Shown one piece after another: positions 26,246 to 35,481 of a stretch of DNA of 64,000 nucleotides. Origin of the DNA: Cellulosimicrobium cellulans (lineage in GTDB: Bacteria; Actinomycetota; Actinomycetes; Actinomycetales; Cellulomonadaceae); NCBI RefSeq assembly GCF_006539945.1, contig NZ_BJNZ01000008.1, positions 1-64,000 of the forward strand, read 5' to 3'. A program made the position numbers and the translations under genes. Below the pieces are notes generated by a model. It made no database searches. It worked only from the letters and a program-made list of their open reading frames with translations, and was not told the origin of the DNA. Position 1 is the first letter of the stretch; each line of letters starts with the position of its first letter.

Positions 26246-27109
26246 ATGAAGGGGATCGTCCTGGCAGGTGGCGCGGGCACGCGTCTGCACCCGATCACGC
26301 TCGGGGTGAGCAAGCAGCTGCTGCCCGTCTACGACAAGCCGATGGTCTACTACCCGCTCTCGACGCTCCTGCTCGCCGGGGTCCGTGACGTGCTGGTCAT
26401 CACGACGCCGCACGACGCGGCGGCGTTCCACCGGCTGCTGGGGGACGGGTCGCAGCTCGGCGTCTCGATCTCCTACGCCGTGCAGGCCGAGCCGAACGGC
26501 CTCGCCCAGGCCTTCGTGCTCGGGGCCGACTTCCTCGACGGCGACTCGGCGGCGCTCGTCCTCGGCGACAACATCTTCTACGGGCCGGGTCTCGGCGACC
26601 GGCTCCAACGCTTCGCGGGGATCGACGGCGGCGCCGTCTTCGCCTACCGCGTCGCCGACCCGACGGCGTACGGCGTGGTCGAGTTCGACGAGTCCGGGCG
26701 CGCGCTGAGCATCGAGGAGAAGCCGGCCCGGCCCCGGAGCAGCTACGCGGTCCCCGGCCTCTACTTCTACTCGGCGGACGTGGTCGACGTCGCGCGCTCG
26801 CTCCGGCCGTCGGCGCGCGGCGAGTACGAGATCACCGACGTCAACCTGCACTACCTGCGCGAGGGGCGGCTCCAGGTCGAGGTCCTGCCGCGCGGGACGG
26901 CCTGGCTCGACACCGGGACGGTCGACTCGCTGCTCGACGCGAGCGACTTCGTCCGCACGATCGAGAACCGCCAGGGGCTGAAGATCGGGGCGCCGGAGGA
27001 GGTCGCCTGGCGACGCGGGTTCCTCACGGACGAGGAGCTCCGCGAGCGCGCGACCGCGCTCGCGCCGTCGCGCTACGGCACCTACCTGCTGTCGCTGCTC
27101 GACACGTGA
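26246..27109 (+). CDS. rmlA: glucose-1-phosphate thymidylyltransferase
   Basis: 287 aa enzyme that makes dTDP-glucose from dTTP and glucose 1-phosphate. Signature parts are the [28 protein letters not shown] opening, [34 protein letters not shown], and [15 protein letters not shown]. Normal family length. A GAGCCT box lies six bases before the ATG and no clear ribosome site is present, so it may be leaderless. The end overlaps the convergent rmlD by 28 bp. Confidence 0.96.
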   Translation: MKGIVLAGGAGTRLHPITLGVSKQLLPVYDKPMVYYPLSTLLLAGVRDVLVITTPHDAAAFHRLLGDGSQLGVSISYAVQAEPNGLAQAFVLGADFLDGDSAALVLGDNIFYGPGLGDRLQRFAGIDGGAVFAYRVADPTAYGVVEFDESGRALSIEEKPARPRSSYAVPGLYFYSADVVDVARSLRPSARGEYEITDVNLHYLREGRLQVEVLPRGTAWLDTGTVDSLLDASDFVRTIENRQGLKIGAPEEVAWRRGFLTDEELRERATALAPSRYGTYLLSLLDT

Positions 27110-27987
27110 GGCCCCGGACCGTCCTCGAGGCCGGCGAGCACCAGCGGGGCGGCGGCACGCCACCGCTCGCGCCAGTCCCCGACCGGCTCCACCCCGTGGC
27201 GACGCAGCGCGTCGTGCCCCAGCACGGACCACGCGGGGCGGGGCGCGGGACGGGCGAAGGCCGCGCTCGACGTCGGCCGGACGCTCTCCGGGTCGATCCC
27301 CACGGTCGCGACCACCTCCCGGGCGAGCTCCCACCAGGACGCCTGGCCCTGGGCCGTCCCGTGGTAGGCACCGCCGGGTGCTCCGGCGCCGACGAGGCGC
27401 ACCACGAGGTCGGCGAGGTCCACGGTCCACGTCGGCTGACCGACCTGGTCGTCGACGACGTCGACCGACCCGCGTTCGCGTGCGAGACGGGCGATCGTGC
27501 GGGGGAAGCACGTGCCGTGAGCGCCGTAGAGCCAGGCCGTGCGGACGACCAGCGCACCGGGGTGCTCGGACCGCACCGCCCACTCGCCCGCAGCCTTGGA
27601 GCGCCCGTACGCCGAGCGTGGTGCGAGCGGGGCGTCCTCCGCGTACGGCGACCCGGGCCCGGCGGGCGCGACGCCGTCGAAGACGTAGTCCGTCGACACG
27701 TGGACCAGCCGGGCGCCGCGGGCCGCGGCGGCCCGTGCCACGTGCTGCGCGCCGACCGCGTTGACGGCGAACGCCCCGGGCTCGTCCCCCTCCGCCGCGT
27801 CGACGGCCGTGTACGCGGCCGCGTTCACGACGACGTCCGCCCCGCGCACCGCGGCGTCGACCGCCGCGGCGTCCGTGACGTCGAGGCCCGCACGGTCGAG
27901 CGCTCGGACCTCCTCCCCGCGGGAGCGCAGCAGGGCGACGAGGTCCGTGCCGAGCATCCCGCCGGCACCCGTGACCGTCCATCGCAC
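27082..27987 (-). CDS. rmlD: dTDP-4-dehydrorhamnose reductase
   Basis: 301 aa NADPH-dependent last enzyme of dTDP-L-rhamnose synthesis. It begins with [13 protein letters not shown], has [22 protein letters not shown], and [10 protein letters not shown] with the Tyr-Lys pair, then VRTAWLYG and [17 protein letters not shown] 27987 is preceded by GGAGG. The longer frame to 28116 runs into the rmlC gene and is not real. It is divergent from rmlC, only 37 bases apart. Confidence 0.94.
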   Translation of the reverse strand: MRWTVTGAGGMLGTDLVALLRSRGEEVRALDRAGLDVTDAAAVDAAVRGADVVVNAAAYTAVDAAEGDEPGAFAVNAVGAQHVARAAAARGARLVHVSTDYVFDGVAPAGPGSPYAEDAPLAPRSAYGRSKAAGEWAVRSEHPGALVVRTAWLYGAHGTCFPRTIARLARERGSVDVVDDQVGQPTWTVDLADLVVRLVGAGAPGGAYHGTAQGQASWWELAREVVATVGIDPESVRPTSSAAFARPAPRPAWSVLGHDALRRHGVEPVGDWRERWRAAAPLVLAGLEDGPGPHVSSSDSR

Positions 27988-28024
27988 CGCGACCACCTCC
28001 GCACGCACCCTATCGAGGAGCAGC

Positions 28025-28642
28025 ATGAACGCCCGTGAGCTGACCGTCCCCGGCGCGTGGGAGCTCACGCCGCGCCAGCACGCCGACGAGCGCGGCGTCT
28101 TCCTCGAGTGGTTCACGGCCTCGGCCCTGCGCGAGGCGACCGGACGCGACCTCGACCTGGCGCAGGCGAACGCGTCGGTGTCGGCCGCCGGAGTGGTCCG
28201 CGGCGTGCACTACGCCGACGTCCCGCCCGGTCAGGCGAAGTACGTGACGTGCGTCGCGGGGTCCGTCCTCGACGTCGTCGTCGACCTGCGGGTCGGTTCC
28301 CCCACGTTCGGACGCTGGGACGCGGTGACCCTCGACGCGCACGAGCGCCGCGCCGTCTTCCTCCCGGAGGGCGTGGGGCACGCGTTCATGGCGCTCGAGG
28401 ACGGGTCGACCGTCGTCTACCTGTGCTCGAGCGGCTACGCGCCCGAGCGTGAGCACGGCGTGGACCCGACCGACCCGGACCTGGCGATCGACTGGCCGAC
28501 GACCGGGCCGCACGGTCAGGTGCTCGTCCCGTCGTTCTCCGCGAAGGACGCCGCGGCCCCGTCGCTGCGGGCCGCGCTCGAGGCCGGTGCGCTCCCCCGC
28601 GCCGACGAGGTCGACGCGTTCGTGCGCACGCTCAGGGCCTGA
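28025..28642 (+). CDS. rmlC: dTDP-4-dehydrorhamnose 3,5-epimerase
   Basis: 205 aa cupin enzyme, third step of the dTDP-L-rhamnose pathway. Family motifs are DERGVFLEWF, QANASVSAAGVVRGVHY with the catalytic His, GQAKYVTCVAGSVLDVVVDLRVGSPTFG, LPEGVGHAFMAL, and YLCSSGYAPEREHGVDPTDPDL. ATG with GAGGAG four bases upstream. The four rml genes are complete in the window, although they lie in alternating orientation instead of in one operon. Confidence 0.95.
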   Translation: MNARELTVPGAWELTPRQHADERGVFLEWFTASALREATGRDLDLAQANASVSAAGVVRGVHYADVPPGQAKYVTCVAGSVLDVVVDLRVGSPTFGRWDAVTLDAHERRAVFLPEGVGHAFMALEDGSTVVYLCSSGYAPEREHGVDPTDPDLAIDWPTTGPHGQVLVPSFSAKDAAAPSLRAALEAGALPRADEVDAFVRTLRA

Positions 28643-28646
28643 CGGG

Positions 28647-29000
28647 TCAGTCGCCCTCGGCGCGCAGCACGCGCAGGTGGCCGCGCCGTCCGACCTCGGT
28701 GACGTCCGGCGGTTCGGGCTCCGTCCGGACCTTGCCCGCCTCGCGCACCGCGTCCGCGAGCGCCGACAGGTCGTCGTCGCTCGGGCCGGTCTCGACGAAC
28801 TGCGGCGAGAGCCGCACGACCTCCCAGCCGCGCGGCGCGGTGAGGCGCTCCGCGTGCTCGGCGCACAGGTCGTAGCTGTGCGGCTCGGCGAGGTGCGCGA
28901 GCGGGCCCAGGACCGCCGTGGAGTCGGCGTAGACGTAGGTGAGGGTCGCGACGGCGGCACGGACGCACGCCGTGCGCGAGCACTGCCTGACGGATCTCAC
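28647..29000 (-). CDS. DUF3499 family protein
   Basis: 117 aa actinobacterial protein of unknown function. The N-terminus is diagnostic: RSVRQCSRTACVRAAVATLTYVYADSTAVLGPL, then CAEHAERLTAPRGWEVVRL. The Cys pair in CSRTAC and the later C-x2-H suggest a small zinc site. It is divergent from the metallopeptidase-like gene, a neighbour pair conserved in actinobacteria. GTG start, AAGG upstream. It ends four bases after the convergent rmlC. Confidence 0.92.
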   Translation of the reverse strand: MRSVRQCSRTACVRAAVATLTYVYADSTAVLGPLAHLAEPHSYDLCAEHAERLTAPRGWEVVRLSPQFVETGPSDDDLSALADAVREAGKVRTEPEPPDVTEVGRRGHLRVLRAEGD

Positions 29001-29099
29001 GCGCTGACCTTACGCCCTCCGAGCGTGTCGTGGGGCCGGCACACGCCGTCCGGACCGCGCGCCGCCGCAGGTGGCACGCTGCGCCGGGCGTCGGCGGGC

Positions 29100-29105
29100 T
29101 ACAGT
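29100..29105 (+). promoter_or_regulatory. -10 box, leaderless type (TACAGT)
   Basis: TACAGT is followed by six bases and then the GTG of the metallopeptidase-like gene at 29112. No ribosome site is visible. Confidence 0.55.
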
Positions 29106-29111
29106 CGTCGT

Positions 29112-29690
29112 GTGCGTGGCAACTCTCCCTCCCCCGGCTCGCGACCAGAGCCCGCGGGCGCAGGGCGCCGAGCCCGCGACCGCTGGTCGCGGCGCGGCGC
29201 CGCCACCCCGCCCCCGGTCTCGTTCGACGAGCTCGTCATCCCTCCCCGTGCGCCCGGCCCGGGCGGCCAGGGCCCGGTGCCGCGGCGCCGCGACCGCCGC
29301 GGTCGCGGGATCCGCGGACCGCTCCTGCCGCCCACCGCACCCGCGAGCCGCACGCGGGCGGAGAAGTTCGACGACGTCGTCGTCGACGTCGTCGAGCGGG
29401 TCGAGCGCTCGTGGGCCAAGCAGCTGCGCGGGACGGAGTTCGCGGTCGAGGACGTCCCACCCTCCGACCCGGCGCCCTGGGAGGACGGCGGTGTGCCGCT
29501 CGGCCGGTGCTTCCCCGCGGAGTCGGGACAACCCGCACGCATCGTCGTCTACCGGCGCCCGGTCGAAGCGCGCGCGTTCGACGCCGAGGACCTGGAGGAC
29601 CTCGTCCGCGACGTGCTCGTCGAGCAGGTCGCGCACCTGCTCGCGCGGACCCCGGAGGAGATCGACCCCCGGTACACCGGCGACCGCTGA
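29112..29690 (+). CDS. metallopeptidase-like protein with degenerate HExxH
   Basis: 192 aa. After a disordered Pro/Arg/Gly-rich N-terminus (about 75 residues) the body matches the small zincin family (PF06262, COG3824) usually found beside DUF3499 in actinobacteria: KFDDVVVDVVERVERSW, VYRRPVEARAFDAEDLEDLVRDVLVEQVAHLL. Where active members have H-E-x-x-H, this one has E-Q-V-A-H at residues 171-175, so the first zinc His and the catalytic Glu are both replaced. It is probably not an active protease. GTG 29112 follows TACAGT by six bases, so the mRNA is likely leaderless. Confidence 0.85.
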   Translation: MRGNSPSPGSRPEPAGAGRRARDRWSRRGAATPPPVSFDELVIPPRAPGPGGQGPVPRRRDRRGRGIRGPLLPPTAPASRTRAEKFDDVVVDVVERVERSWAKQLRGTEFAVEDVPPSDPAPWEDGGVPLGRCFPAESGQPARIVVYRRPVEARAFDAEDLEDLVRDVLVEQVAHLLARTPEEIDPRYTGDR

Positions 29691-29704
29691 GCCGGCGCCG
29701 TTCC

Positions 29705-31471
29705 CTAGTACCCCAGCCCCGCGGTGTCCGACGCGCGGACCGCGACCTCGCCGGGCGCGGGCGCGTCGACGACGGGCAGCAGGACCGAGAGCAGGCTCGG
29801 TGTCTCGTCGCCGTCGTCGCCGCTCGGCGGACCCGCGCTCGCCATGACCGACCAGACCGGGTCCAGGTCCTCGCGCGCACCGACGACGTCGACCGTCACG
29901 GCCGCGACCACCGCCTCCGAGCCCTCGGCCCGCAGCGTGGACGGGTCAAGGGTCTGGGCCGTGCCGGCGGCGAGCGTCACGGTCGTCGTCCCGGCCTCGG
30001 CGCCGTCCTCGTCGTAGGCGCGGACCCGGAGCTCGAGGCGTCCGACCGCGTCGTCGCCGTCCTCCGCCGCGTCCGTCGTCGGGACCGCCGCGAGCGTCAG
30101 CGCCGACGTCGTCCCGGGGACGAGCGCGACCTGACCGGCGCGCCCGCCGTCCTCGTCGACCGGGGCGTCCCCGCTCGCGGGGGCGCTCGTGGCGGGCGTC
30201 AGCGCGCGGGCCGCGATCCACGCCCGGTCGTACTGACGCTCCTCGTGCAGCAGGTCGGGGTCCGGCTCGCCGCGCCGGTCGACCGACGCCCCCGCGACGA
30301 CGGGGACGTCCGCGTGCACGGCCACGGCGTACGACCCTGCGGGGAGACCGCCGAGCGAGACGTCGGTGACGACCCCCGGCGTGAGGGCGACGTCCTCCAC
30401 GCCGCGCAGCGGCACGGGCCCGTCCGCGCCGTAGACGGTCACGCGCGCGGTCCCGGGTGCGTCGCCCGGTGCGAGGAGGCGCAGCTGAGGGGCGTGCGGG
30501 TCGTCGACCGCCTCGCCGACGCTCGCGACCCCGGCGAGGGCCAGGTCGTGCGCCGGCTCCGCGCCCGGCACGACGTGGTCGACGCCGAGCGGGACCAGCC
30601 CGTCGAGCGTGGAGTGCTGCAGGTACGCGGAGAGGAGCCCGCCCGTCGCCGAGACGTGCACGACGAGGCGCCGCTGCTCGGGGGCGGCGGCCTCGACGAG
30701 CGTCACGACCTCCTCGCCCGGGCCCACGAGCTGCTGCCCGCCCCCGGAGAGCACCGCCGCGCCGCCCTGGCCCCAGACGTCCACCTGCACGACCGCCGGC
30801 GTGAGCCCCGGGTTCTGGAGCACGAGCTGGGTGCTGCTGCCGATCTGGGTGCTCCCGCCCACGAGCCACTGGCTGATGCCGGGCCGTGAGCAGCTCGCCG
30901 CGGCGAGGCCGCGCAGGTCGCCGGCGGTCGTCACGGATCCCACCGACGCCGCGACCCGCGGCTCGGCACCCTCGCCCGGGCGGACGGTCAGGACGGTGCC
31001 CGTGGCGGGGTCCTCGACGGTGCTCACCGTCGCGTCCGCGTCGGGGGCGCGCTCGAGCGTCCGGGCGTCGGCGCGCGCGGTCGTGCCGTCGAACGCGCCG
31101 AGGTCGGCCGACCCGTCGCCCTCCACGACGGCGCGCAGGCTGCTCTCGGTGCCCACCGGTGCGGGGCCGAACTGCGCGTCGCCGACCGTCTCCGGGTCGG
31201 TGAGCCGCGCAGGGCCCGGGCAGACCGTGACCTCCGGGCCCGGCTCGACGGCGACCTGCTCGACCGCGTCGAGCGGGGCTGGCGCGGCGGGGACGAGCGT
31301 CGCGCCCGTGCTCCCGAACGCGGCCACGGCGCCCGCCGCGAGCATCCCGACCAGGCCGGCGCCGGTCGTCGTGACGCGTCGCACCACCCCGCGCCGCCTG
31401 CCGCGGGACGTCCCGGCACCCGCCTCGTCGGGGGCCGACTCGCCCTGACCCGTCTCGTTCTGCGTCGTCAC
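29705..31471 (-). CDS. DUF5719 family envelope protein
   Basis: 588 aa. Cytoplasmic Gly/Arg-rich start, one N-terminal membrane anchor (residues about 35-60, TGAGLVGMLAAGAVAAFG), then a large extracytoplasmic beta-rich body rich in Val, Ala and Gly. The stretch GISQWLVGGSTQIGSSTQLVLQNPGLTPAVVQVDVWG is characteristic of DUF5719. It follows the giant glycosyltransferase by four bases, the usual actinobacterial order, and so probably works with it in envelope assembly. The function is unknown. Confidence 0.85.
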   Translation of the reverse strand: MTTQNETGQGESAPDEAGAGTSRGRRRGVVRRVTTTGAGLVGMLAAGAVAAFGSTGATLVPAAPAPLDAVEQVAVEPGPEVTVCPGPARLTDPETVGDAQFGPAPVGTESSLRAVVEGDGSADLGAFDGTTARADARTLERAPDADATVSTVEDPATGTVLTVRPGEGAEPRVAASVGSVTTAGDLRGLAAASCSRPGISQWLVGGSTQIGSSTQLVLQNPGLTPAVVQVDVWGQGGAAVLSGGGQQLVGPGEEVVTLVEAAAPEQRRLVVHVSATGGLLSAYLQHSTLDGLVPLGVDHVVPGAEPAHDLALAGVASVGEAVDDPHAPQLRLLAPGDAPGTARVTVYGADGPVPLRGVEDVALTPGVVTDVSLGGLPAGSYAVAVHADVPVVAGASVDRRGEPDPDLLHEERQYDRAWIAARALTPATSAPASGDAPVDEDGGRAGQVALVPGTTSALTLAAVPTTDAAEDGDDAVGRLELRVRAYDEDGAEAGTTTVTLAAGTAQTLDPSTLRAEGSEAVVAAVTVDVVGAREDLDPVWSVMASAGPPSGDDGDETPSLLSVLLPVVDAPAPGEVAVRASDTAGLGY

Positions 31472-31475
31472 CGCG

Positions 31476-34400
31476 CTACCTCGTCCCCGCCCGCCGGCGC
31501 CGTACCGGCACCGCGAGCAGCACGTACACGAGCAGGGTCACCCCTGCCACCGTCATCCAGCCCGACCGGTGGTCCGCCGCGTGGAACACCTCGAGGTGCC
31601 CGTCGGCGGCACCGAGGGCGAACGCCTGGAGCCCGCCGGTGGTCGACGGGTCGACGACCTCCAGGGGGCGGCCGTCGAGCGTCGCCCGCCACCCGGAGGA
31701 GGCTTCCTCCGCGAGCACGACGACACGGTCCTCGGACCCCGCCGGCACGGCCGTGTCGACCGGTCGGAGCGCCTCACGATCGGCGTCGAGCGGCTGCGTC
31801 CCCGCGGCCGACTCGACCCGCGCCCAGGAGGGGTCGACCCCCTCGGGCGCCACGCGCCACACCAGTCCCGCCTGGCCCTCCGTCATGCGCTCGAGCCCGG
31901 GCACCGTGTCGAGGCGCGCCACGAGCTCCGCGCGCGCCTGGTCCTGCTCGGCCGACGCCGGCAGGAGCACCGCGCCCACGCCGAGGCGCCCGAGGCCGTC
32001 GGCCACGTCAGCGGACGTCCCGGAGACGAGGTCGGCGACGAGCCGGGGCAGCTCGCCCTCCGTCGCGCCAGGGTCTGCGGCGCGCCACGCCTCCACGACG
32101 ACCGAGGAGTCCACGGCCTGCGGCCCGTCCGAGCGCAGGGCCGCGTACTCGACCACGTTGCCCGGAGCGAGCTCGAGGCTGAGGACCCGGGCCTGGCGCG
32201 GGGAGGACTGCATCTGTCGACCGACCGGCGGGACGACGGGCTGGGTCGTCGCGCGGACCGCGCCGACCCGCGCGTCGTCCCGGTCGAGCACGCCCGCGGT
32301 CCACGACGCCGCGGCGCCCAGCGGGAGCAGCGTCACGACGAGACCGAGGGCGACGACGGCACCCGACCGCCACGGCGGGGCGCCGCCGTCGGGCAGCCGC
32401 GGCGCCCCGACGAGCGCGGCACCGAGAAGCGCGAGCAGCGCGAGCGAGATGCCCGCCCCGGGCCAGCCGGTCACCGGGGCGTCCGGCGTCGTCCCGGCGG
32501 CGACGACGGTCGAGCCGGCGAGGATCGCCGTCGCGAGGCCGATCGCCGCGACGAACCACGCGCCGACGGCGAGGCGACGGCCGCGGAGCACGGCCACGAC
32601 GGCGAGCGCCACGACCACGAACCCGGCCGCGAACGGCGCCCACCGCGCGAGCAGGTCGACGGCGCCCGAGCCGTCGAGGCCGAACCATGCGTCCGGCGTC
32701 ACCGGCAGGCCGAGGAGCTGCTGCCACGGCGCCGCGGCCGTGGCAGCGACGGGCGCGCCGGGGTCGGCGAGCAGGAGGCGCCACCCGCCTTCGCCCGCGG
32801 TCCTCGCCACGTGGACGAGGAACGGCGCGAAGAGCACGACGGCGGGGACGGGCACGAGCGCGAGGTACCGGCGGTGCGCGGGCACCCCGACCGCGGCCAC
32901 CACGAGCACGAGGACGCCGACCGGGAGGAGCACGGGCGAGCCGGCGACGACGACGGCGAAGAGCAGGCCGGCCGTCGCGGCCGCGGCGAGCGACCCCGGC
33001 TCGCGCCGAGGGGCTGGACGCGCGGCGTCGGGCGCGGCCGGCGCGACCGCGTCGACGCGCTGGAGCCCGAGCGCACGGACGACCGCGAGCGCGAGCCACG
33101 GCAAGGTGGCGTGCACGAGCACGGCACCCACGCGGCCCGCGCCGACGGCGGAGAGCAGCGCCGGCGCGGCCACCCACACGAGCGTGGCCCACGCACGCGC
33201 CGGGACCGAGCGGACGAGGGCGCCCGCGGCGAACCAGGCGCCCAACCCCGCCGTGACGAAGCACGCCGGCACCAGCAGGTTCACCGCGGTCTGCGTCGCA
33301 CCGCCCGCGAGCAGGGAGGCGGGGACGAGCGCCGTCACGTAGGGGTCGGCCGGCGCCGGCGCGCCGAGACCCGTCGTCACCCACCCGGTCGTGGCGGCGC
33401 GCCACACGTCGCCGAGCGTGCCCGTCGCGGGGAGCAGCGAGCCGCCGACGAGGCGCCCGCCGGCGAGCAGCGTCCCCGCGAGCGGGCCGAACACGACGGC
33501 CGTGTACGCCCCGAGTGCCACGACCGTGGCGGCGAGCCCCGCCCGCCGCCGCAGGGCGAGCGCGCGCAGCTCCCGCCGCTCGATGTCGGTGGGAGCCCAC
33601 GCCGTGCGCCGCTGCTCCGCCCGGGCCAGACGACGGTCACGGCGCTCGGCGAGGACCTCGCGCCACGTGCCGCGCAGCGGGCGCAGGGCGCGACGCGGGA
33701 GCCTGCGGGTGCGCCGGGCGGCGCGGCGCGCGCGCCACACGGGCCCGACCCGGACGAGCGCCCACAGCGGGGCGAGCAGCTCGTCCCGCGCGTGGCCGGG
33801 CTGCTTGACGAGCAGCCGGTACGCGGCGTGGAACGGCGCGCCCAGCACCATCGCCAGCGCGACGAACGGCAGCCACGGCGCCGCGACCCCGACGAGCCGC
33901 GCATGGAGCTGCGAGCGTCGCCGCGCGGCCGAGGACGAGTCGGGGTCGGGTGCGGGGAGCGTGGTCGCGCCGCGCCGGCGGTCCCGCAGCCCGAGGAGCG
34001 ACGCCTGCGCGTGCCGCACCACCGCCGACGGCACGACGATCACGCGGTGCCCGGCGAGGCGTGCCCGGCGGCACAGGTCGAGGCCGTCGCCGAACGGCCC
34101 GTACTCGGGGTCGGTCCCGCCGAGCTCCTGCCACACCGTGCGGCGCACGAGCGCGCCCGCGAGCCCGACGGCGAGCACGTCGTCACGCGCGTCGTGCTGG
34201 CCCTGGTCGATCTCGTCGTCGTCGATCCCCGTCATGCGCCGCCCCAGCGGCGTCGTCGTGACGCCGACCTCGACGAGGCGGCTCGCCGTGCCCGGCTCGA
34301 ACGGCGCGGCGGGACCGGTCCCCGTGCCCACCGTCCACCGCTCCTGCTTGGGCCCCGCCACCGCGACCGCGGTCGAGTGCTCGACCGCGCGCAGGAGCTC

Positions 34401-34841
34401 GGCGAGCGCGTCCGGCGCGGGCGCCGAGTCGTCGTGGAGCAACCAGAGCCACGTGCCCGGCTCGACGTGCGCGAGCGCGGCGTCGACGGCGTCGCCGAAC
34501 GAGCGGGCCCGCGGGGCCGCGACGAACCGCGCGTCCCCCAGCTGGAGGCCCTGGTGCTCGCGCGTCGCGTCGGAGGTCGTGGCGTCCACGACGACAACCG
34601 CGTGCGGGCTCGTCGTCTGGGCGCGCAGCGCTGCCATCGTGTGCGCGAGGAACGGTGTGCTCCCGCGCGTGACGACCACGGCCGTGACGGTCGTGACGAC
34701 GGGCAGCGCCCCGGTGACGGCGGCGACGATCTCGGGTGCCGCGACGACGCCCGGCACAGCGGCGGCACGCGCGGCCGCCCCCGGCGTGAGGGCGCCGGGG
34801 CGTGCACTGCGCGCGGAGGTGGTGAGGTCGGAGGAAGTCAT
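31476..34841 (-). CDS. large GT2 glycosyltransferase with polytopic membrane domain
   Basis: 1121 aa. The N-terminal GT-A domain (residues about 45-330) has TAVVVTRGSTPFLAHTMAAL, a short metal motif LLHDDSAPAPDAL, and YGPFGDGLDLCRRARLAGH. A basic linker (RARRAARRTRRLPRRALRPLRG) leads to about 12 to 14 membrane helices and a C-terminal extracytoplasmic domain. The last part ends with a single span and an RRRRAG tail. This architecture is common beside whiB and DUF5719 in actinobacteria, but the sugar and acceptor are not known to me. ATG 34841 chosen, GACGGG upstream. Confidence 0.85.
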   Translation of the reverse strand: MTSSDLTTSARSARPGALTPGAAARAAAVPGVVAAPEIVAAVTGALPVVTTVTAVVVTRGSTPFLAHTMAALRAQTTSPHAVVVVDATTSDATREHQGLQLGDARFVAAPRARSFGDAVDAALAHVEPGTWLWLLHDDSAPAPDALAELLRAVEHSTAVAVAGPKQERWTVGTGTGPAAPFEPGTASRLVEVGVTTTPLGRRMTGIDDDEIDQGQHDARDDVLAVGLAGALVRRTVWQELGGTDPEYGPFGDGLDLCRRARLAGHRVIVVPSAVVRHAQASLLGLRDRRRGATTLPAPDPDSSSAARRRSQLHARLVGVAAPWLPFVALAMVLGAPFHAAYRLLVKQPGHARDELLAPLWALVRVGPVWRARRAARRTRRLPRRALRPLRGTWREVLAERRDRRLARAEQRRTAWAPTDIERRELRALALRRRAGLAATVVALGAYTAVVFGPLAGTLLAGGRLVGGSLLPATGTLGDVWRAATTGWVTTGLGAPAPADPYVTALVPASLLAGGATQTAVNLLVPACFVTAGLGAWFAAGALVRSVPARAWATLVWVAAPALLSAVGAGRVGAVLVHATLPWLALAVVRALGLQRVDAVAPAAPDAARPAPRREPGSLAAAATAGLLFAVVVAGSPVLLPVGVLVLVVAAVGVPAHRRYLALVPVPAVVLFAPFLVHVARTAGEGGWRLLLADPGAPVAATAAAPWQQLLGLPVTPDAWFGLDGSGAVDLLARWAPFAAGFVVVALAVVAVLRGRRLAVGAWFVAAIGLATAILAGSTVVAAGTTPDAPVTGWPGAGISLALLALLGAALVGAPRLPDGGAPPWRSGAVVALGLVVTLLPLGAAASWTAGVLDRDDARVGAVRATTQPVVPPVGRQMQSSPRQARVLSLELAPGNVVEYAALRSDGPQAVDSSVVVEAWRAADPGATEGELPRLVADLVSGTSADVADGLGRLGVGAVLLPASAEQDQARAELVARLDTVPGLERMTEGQAGLVWRVAPEGVDPSWARVESAAGTQPLDADREALRPVDTAVPAGSEDRVVVLAEEASSGWRATLDGRPLEVVDPSTTGGLQAFALGAADGHLEVFHAADHRSGWMTVAGVTLLVYVLLAVPVRRRRAGTR

Positions 34842-34972
34842 GTCCCGTCGATCATGCGACGGACACGGCTCCAGGCGTGGCATTTGCGCGCCCCGGTGTG
34901 GCGGGGTGTCGTGGCCCCGTCACGGCGCGGCTCGGCGCCCCGTACGAGGACCCGCCCGCGGTGCGCTCGTCG

Positions 34973-35302
34973 TCAGACGACGCGGCGCTTGAGCTTGCGG
35001 CGCTCTCGCTCCGAGAGACCGCCCCAGATGCCGAACCGCTCGTCGTTCTCGAGCGCGTACTCCAGGCACTCCGCGCGGACCTCGCAGCCCGTGCAGACCT
35101 TCTTGGCCTCGCGCGTGGACCCGCCCTTCTCCGGGAAGAAGGCCTCCGGGTCCGTCTGGGCGCAGAGCGCCCGCTCCTGCCACCCCATGAGCGAGTCGTC
35201 GACCGGCTCACCGAAGAGCGGCAGCACCGGTGCCACGCGCTCCACCTCTCGTTCAGCGTCGGAGGGGAAGACCCCTCCCGTCCCGTCCAGCATGTTCCAC
35301 AT
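34973..35302 (-). CDS. whiB2: WhiB-family transcriptional regulator (WhiB2/WhmD type)
   Basis: 109 aa iron-sulfur regulator tied to cell division and septation in actinobacteria. Four Cys are present: one in ALCAQTDPEAFFPEKGGS and three in CTGCEVRAEC, which hold the [4Fe-4S] cluster. After them come the GIWGG turn and the basic tail ERRKLKRR for DNA binding. The N-terminus MWNMLDGTGG with VERVAPVLPLFGEPVDDSLMGWQ fits the WhiB2 branch. I chose ATG 35302 because AAGGGG lies five bases before it; longer starts at 35317 and 35398 exist. A strong promoter lies 70 to 95 bases upstream. Confidence 0.93.
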   Translation of the reverse strand: MWNMLDGTGGVFPSDAEREVERVAPVLPLFGEPVDDSLMGWQERALCAQTDPEAFFPEKGGSTREAKKVCTGCEVRAECLEYALENDERFGIWGGLSERERRKLKRRVV

Positions 35303-35369
35303 CGTGCGCCCCTTCATGCCGTTCGCCGGGCCTCGTGGCGAGAACCCCGCCGGAAACTGCATTGAAGAA

Positions 35370-35398
35370 ATTACACGCGTGTCGTCCTCAGGCGTCAA
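35370..35398 (-). promoter_or_regulatory. whiB promoter (TTGACG-N17-TGTAAT)
   Basis: On the minus strand, -35 TTGACG (35393-35398) and -10 TGTAAT (35370-35375) have ideal 17-base spacing. It is the best consensus promoter I see in the window, in an A+T-richer patch between divergent whiB and the TIGR03089 gene. Confidence 0.7.
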
Positions 35399-35468
35399 GC
35401 CGAAATGTGATAGCGAGGAGGAGGCGAGGGGTGAAATTCCGACATGTCGGGAGCCGGTACCAGCACTC

Positions 35469-35474
35469 TAGGGT
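35469..35474 (+). promoter_or_regulatory. -10 box, leaderless type (TAGGGT)
   Basis: TAGGGT is followed by seven bases and the ATG of the TIGR03089 gene at 35482. No separate ribosome site fits. Confidence 0.5.
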
Positions 35475-35481
35475 GGTGTCC

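Noticed and set aside
31569-35471. 1300-codon open frame on the plus strand, opposite the giant glycosyltransferase and whiB
   Set aside because: Its translation is dominated by Arg, Pro, Gly, Ala and His with no domain; it is a shadow of the GC-rich minus-strand genes, which have clear domains.
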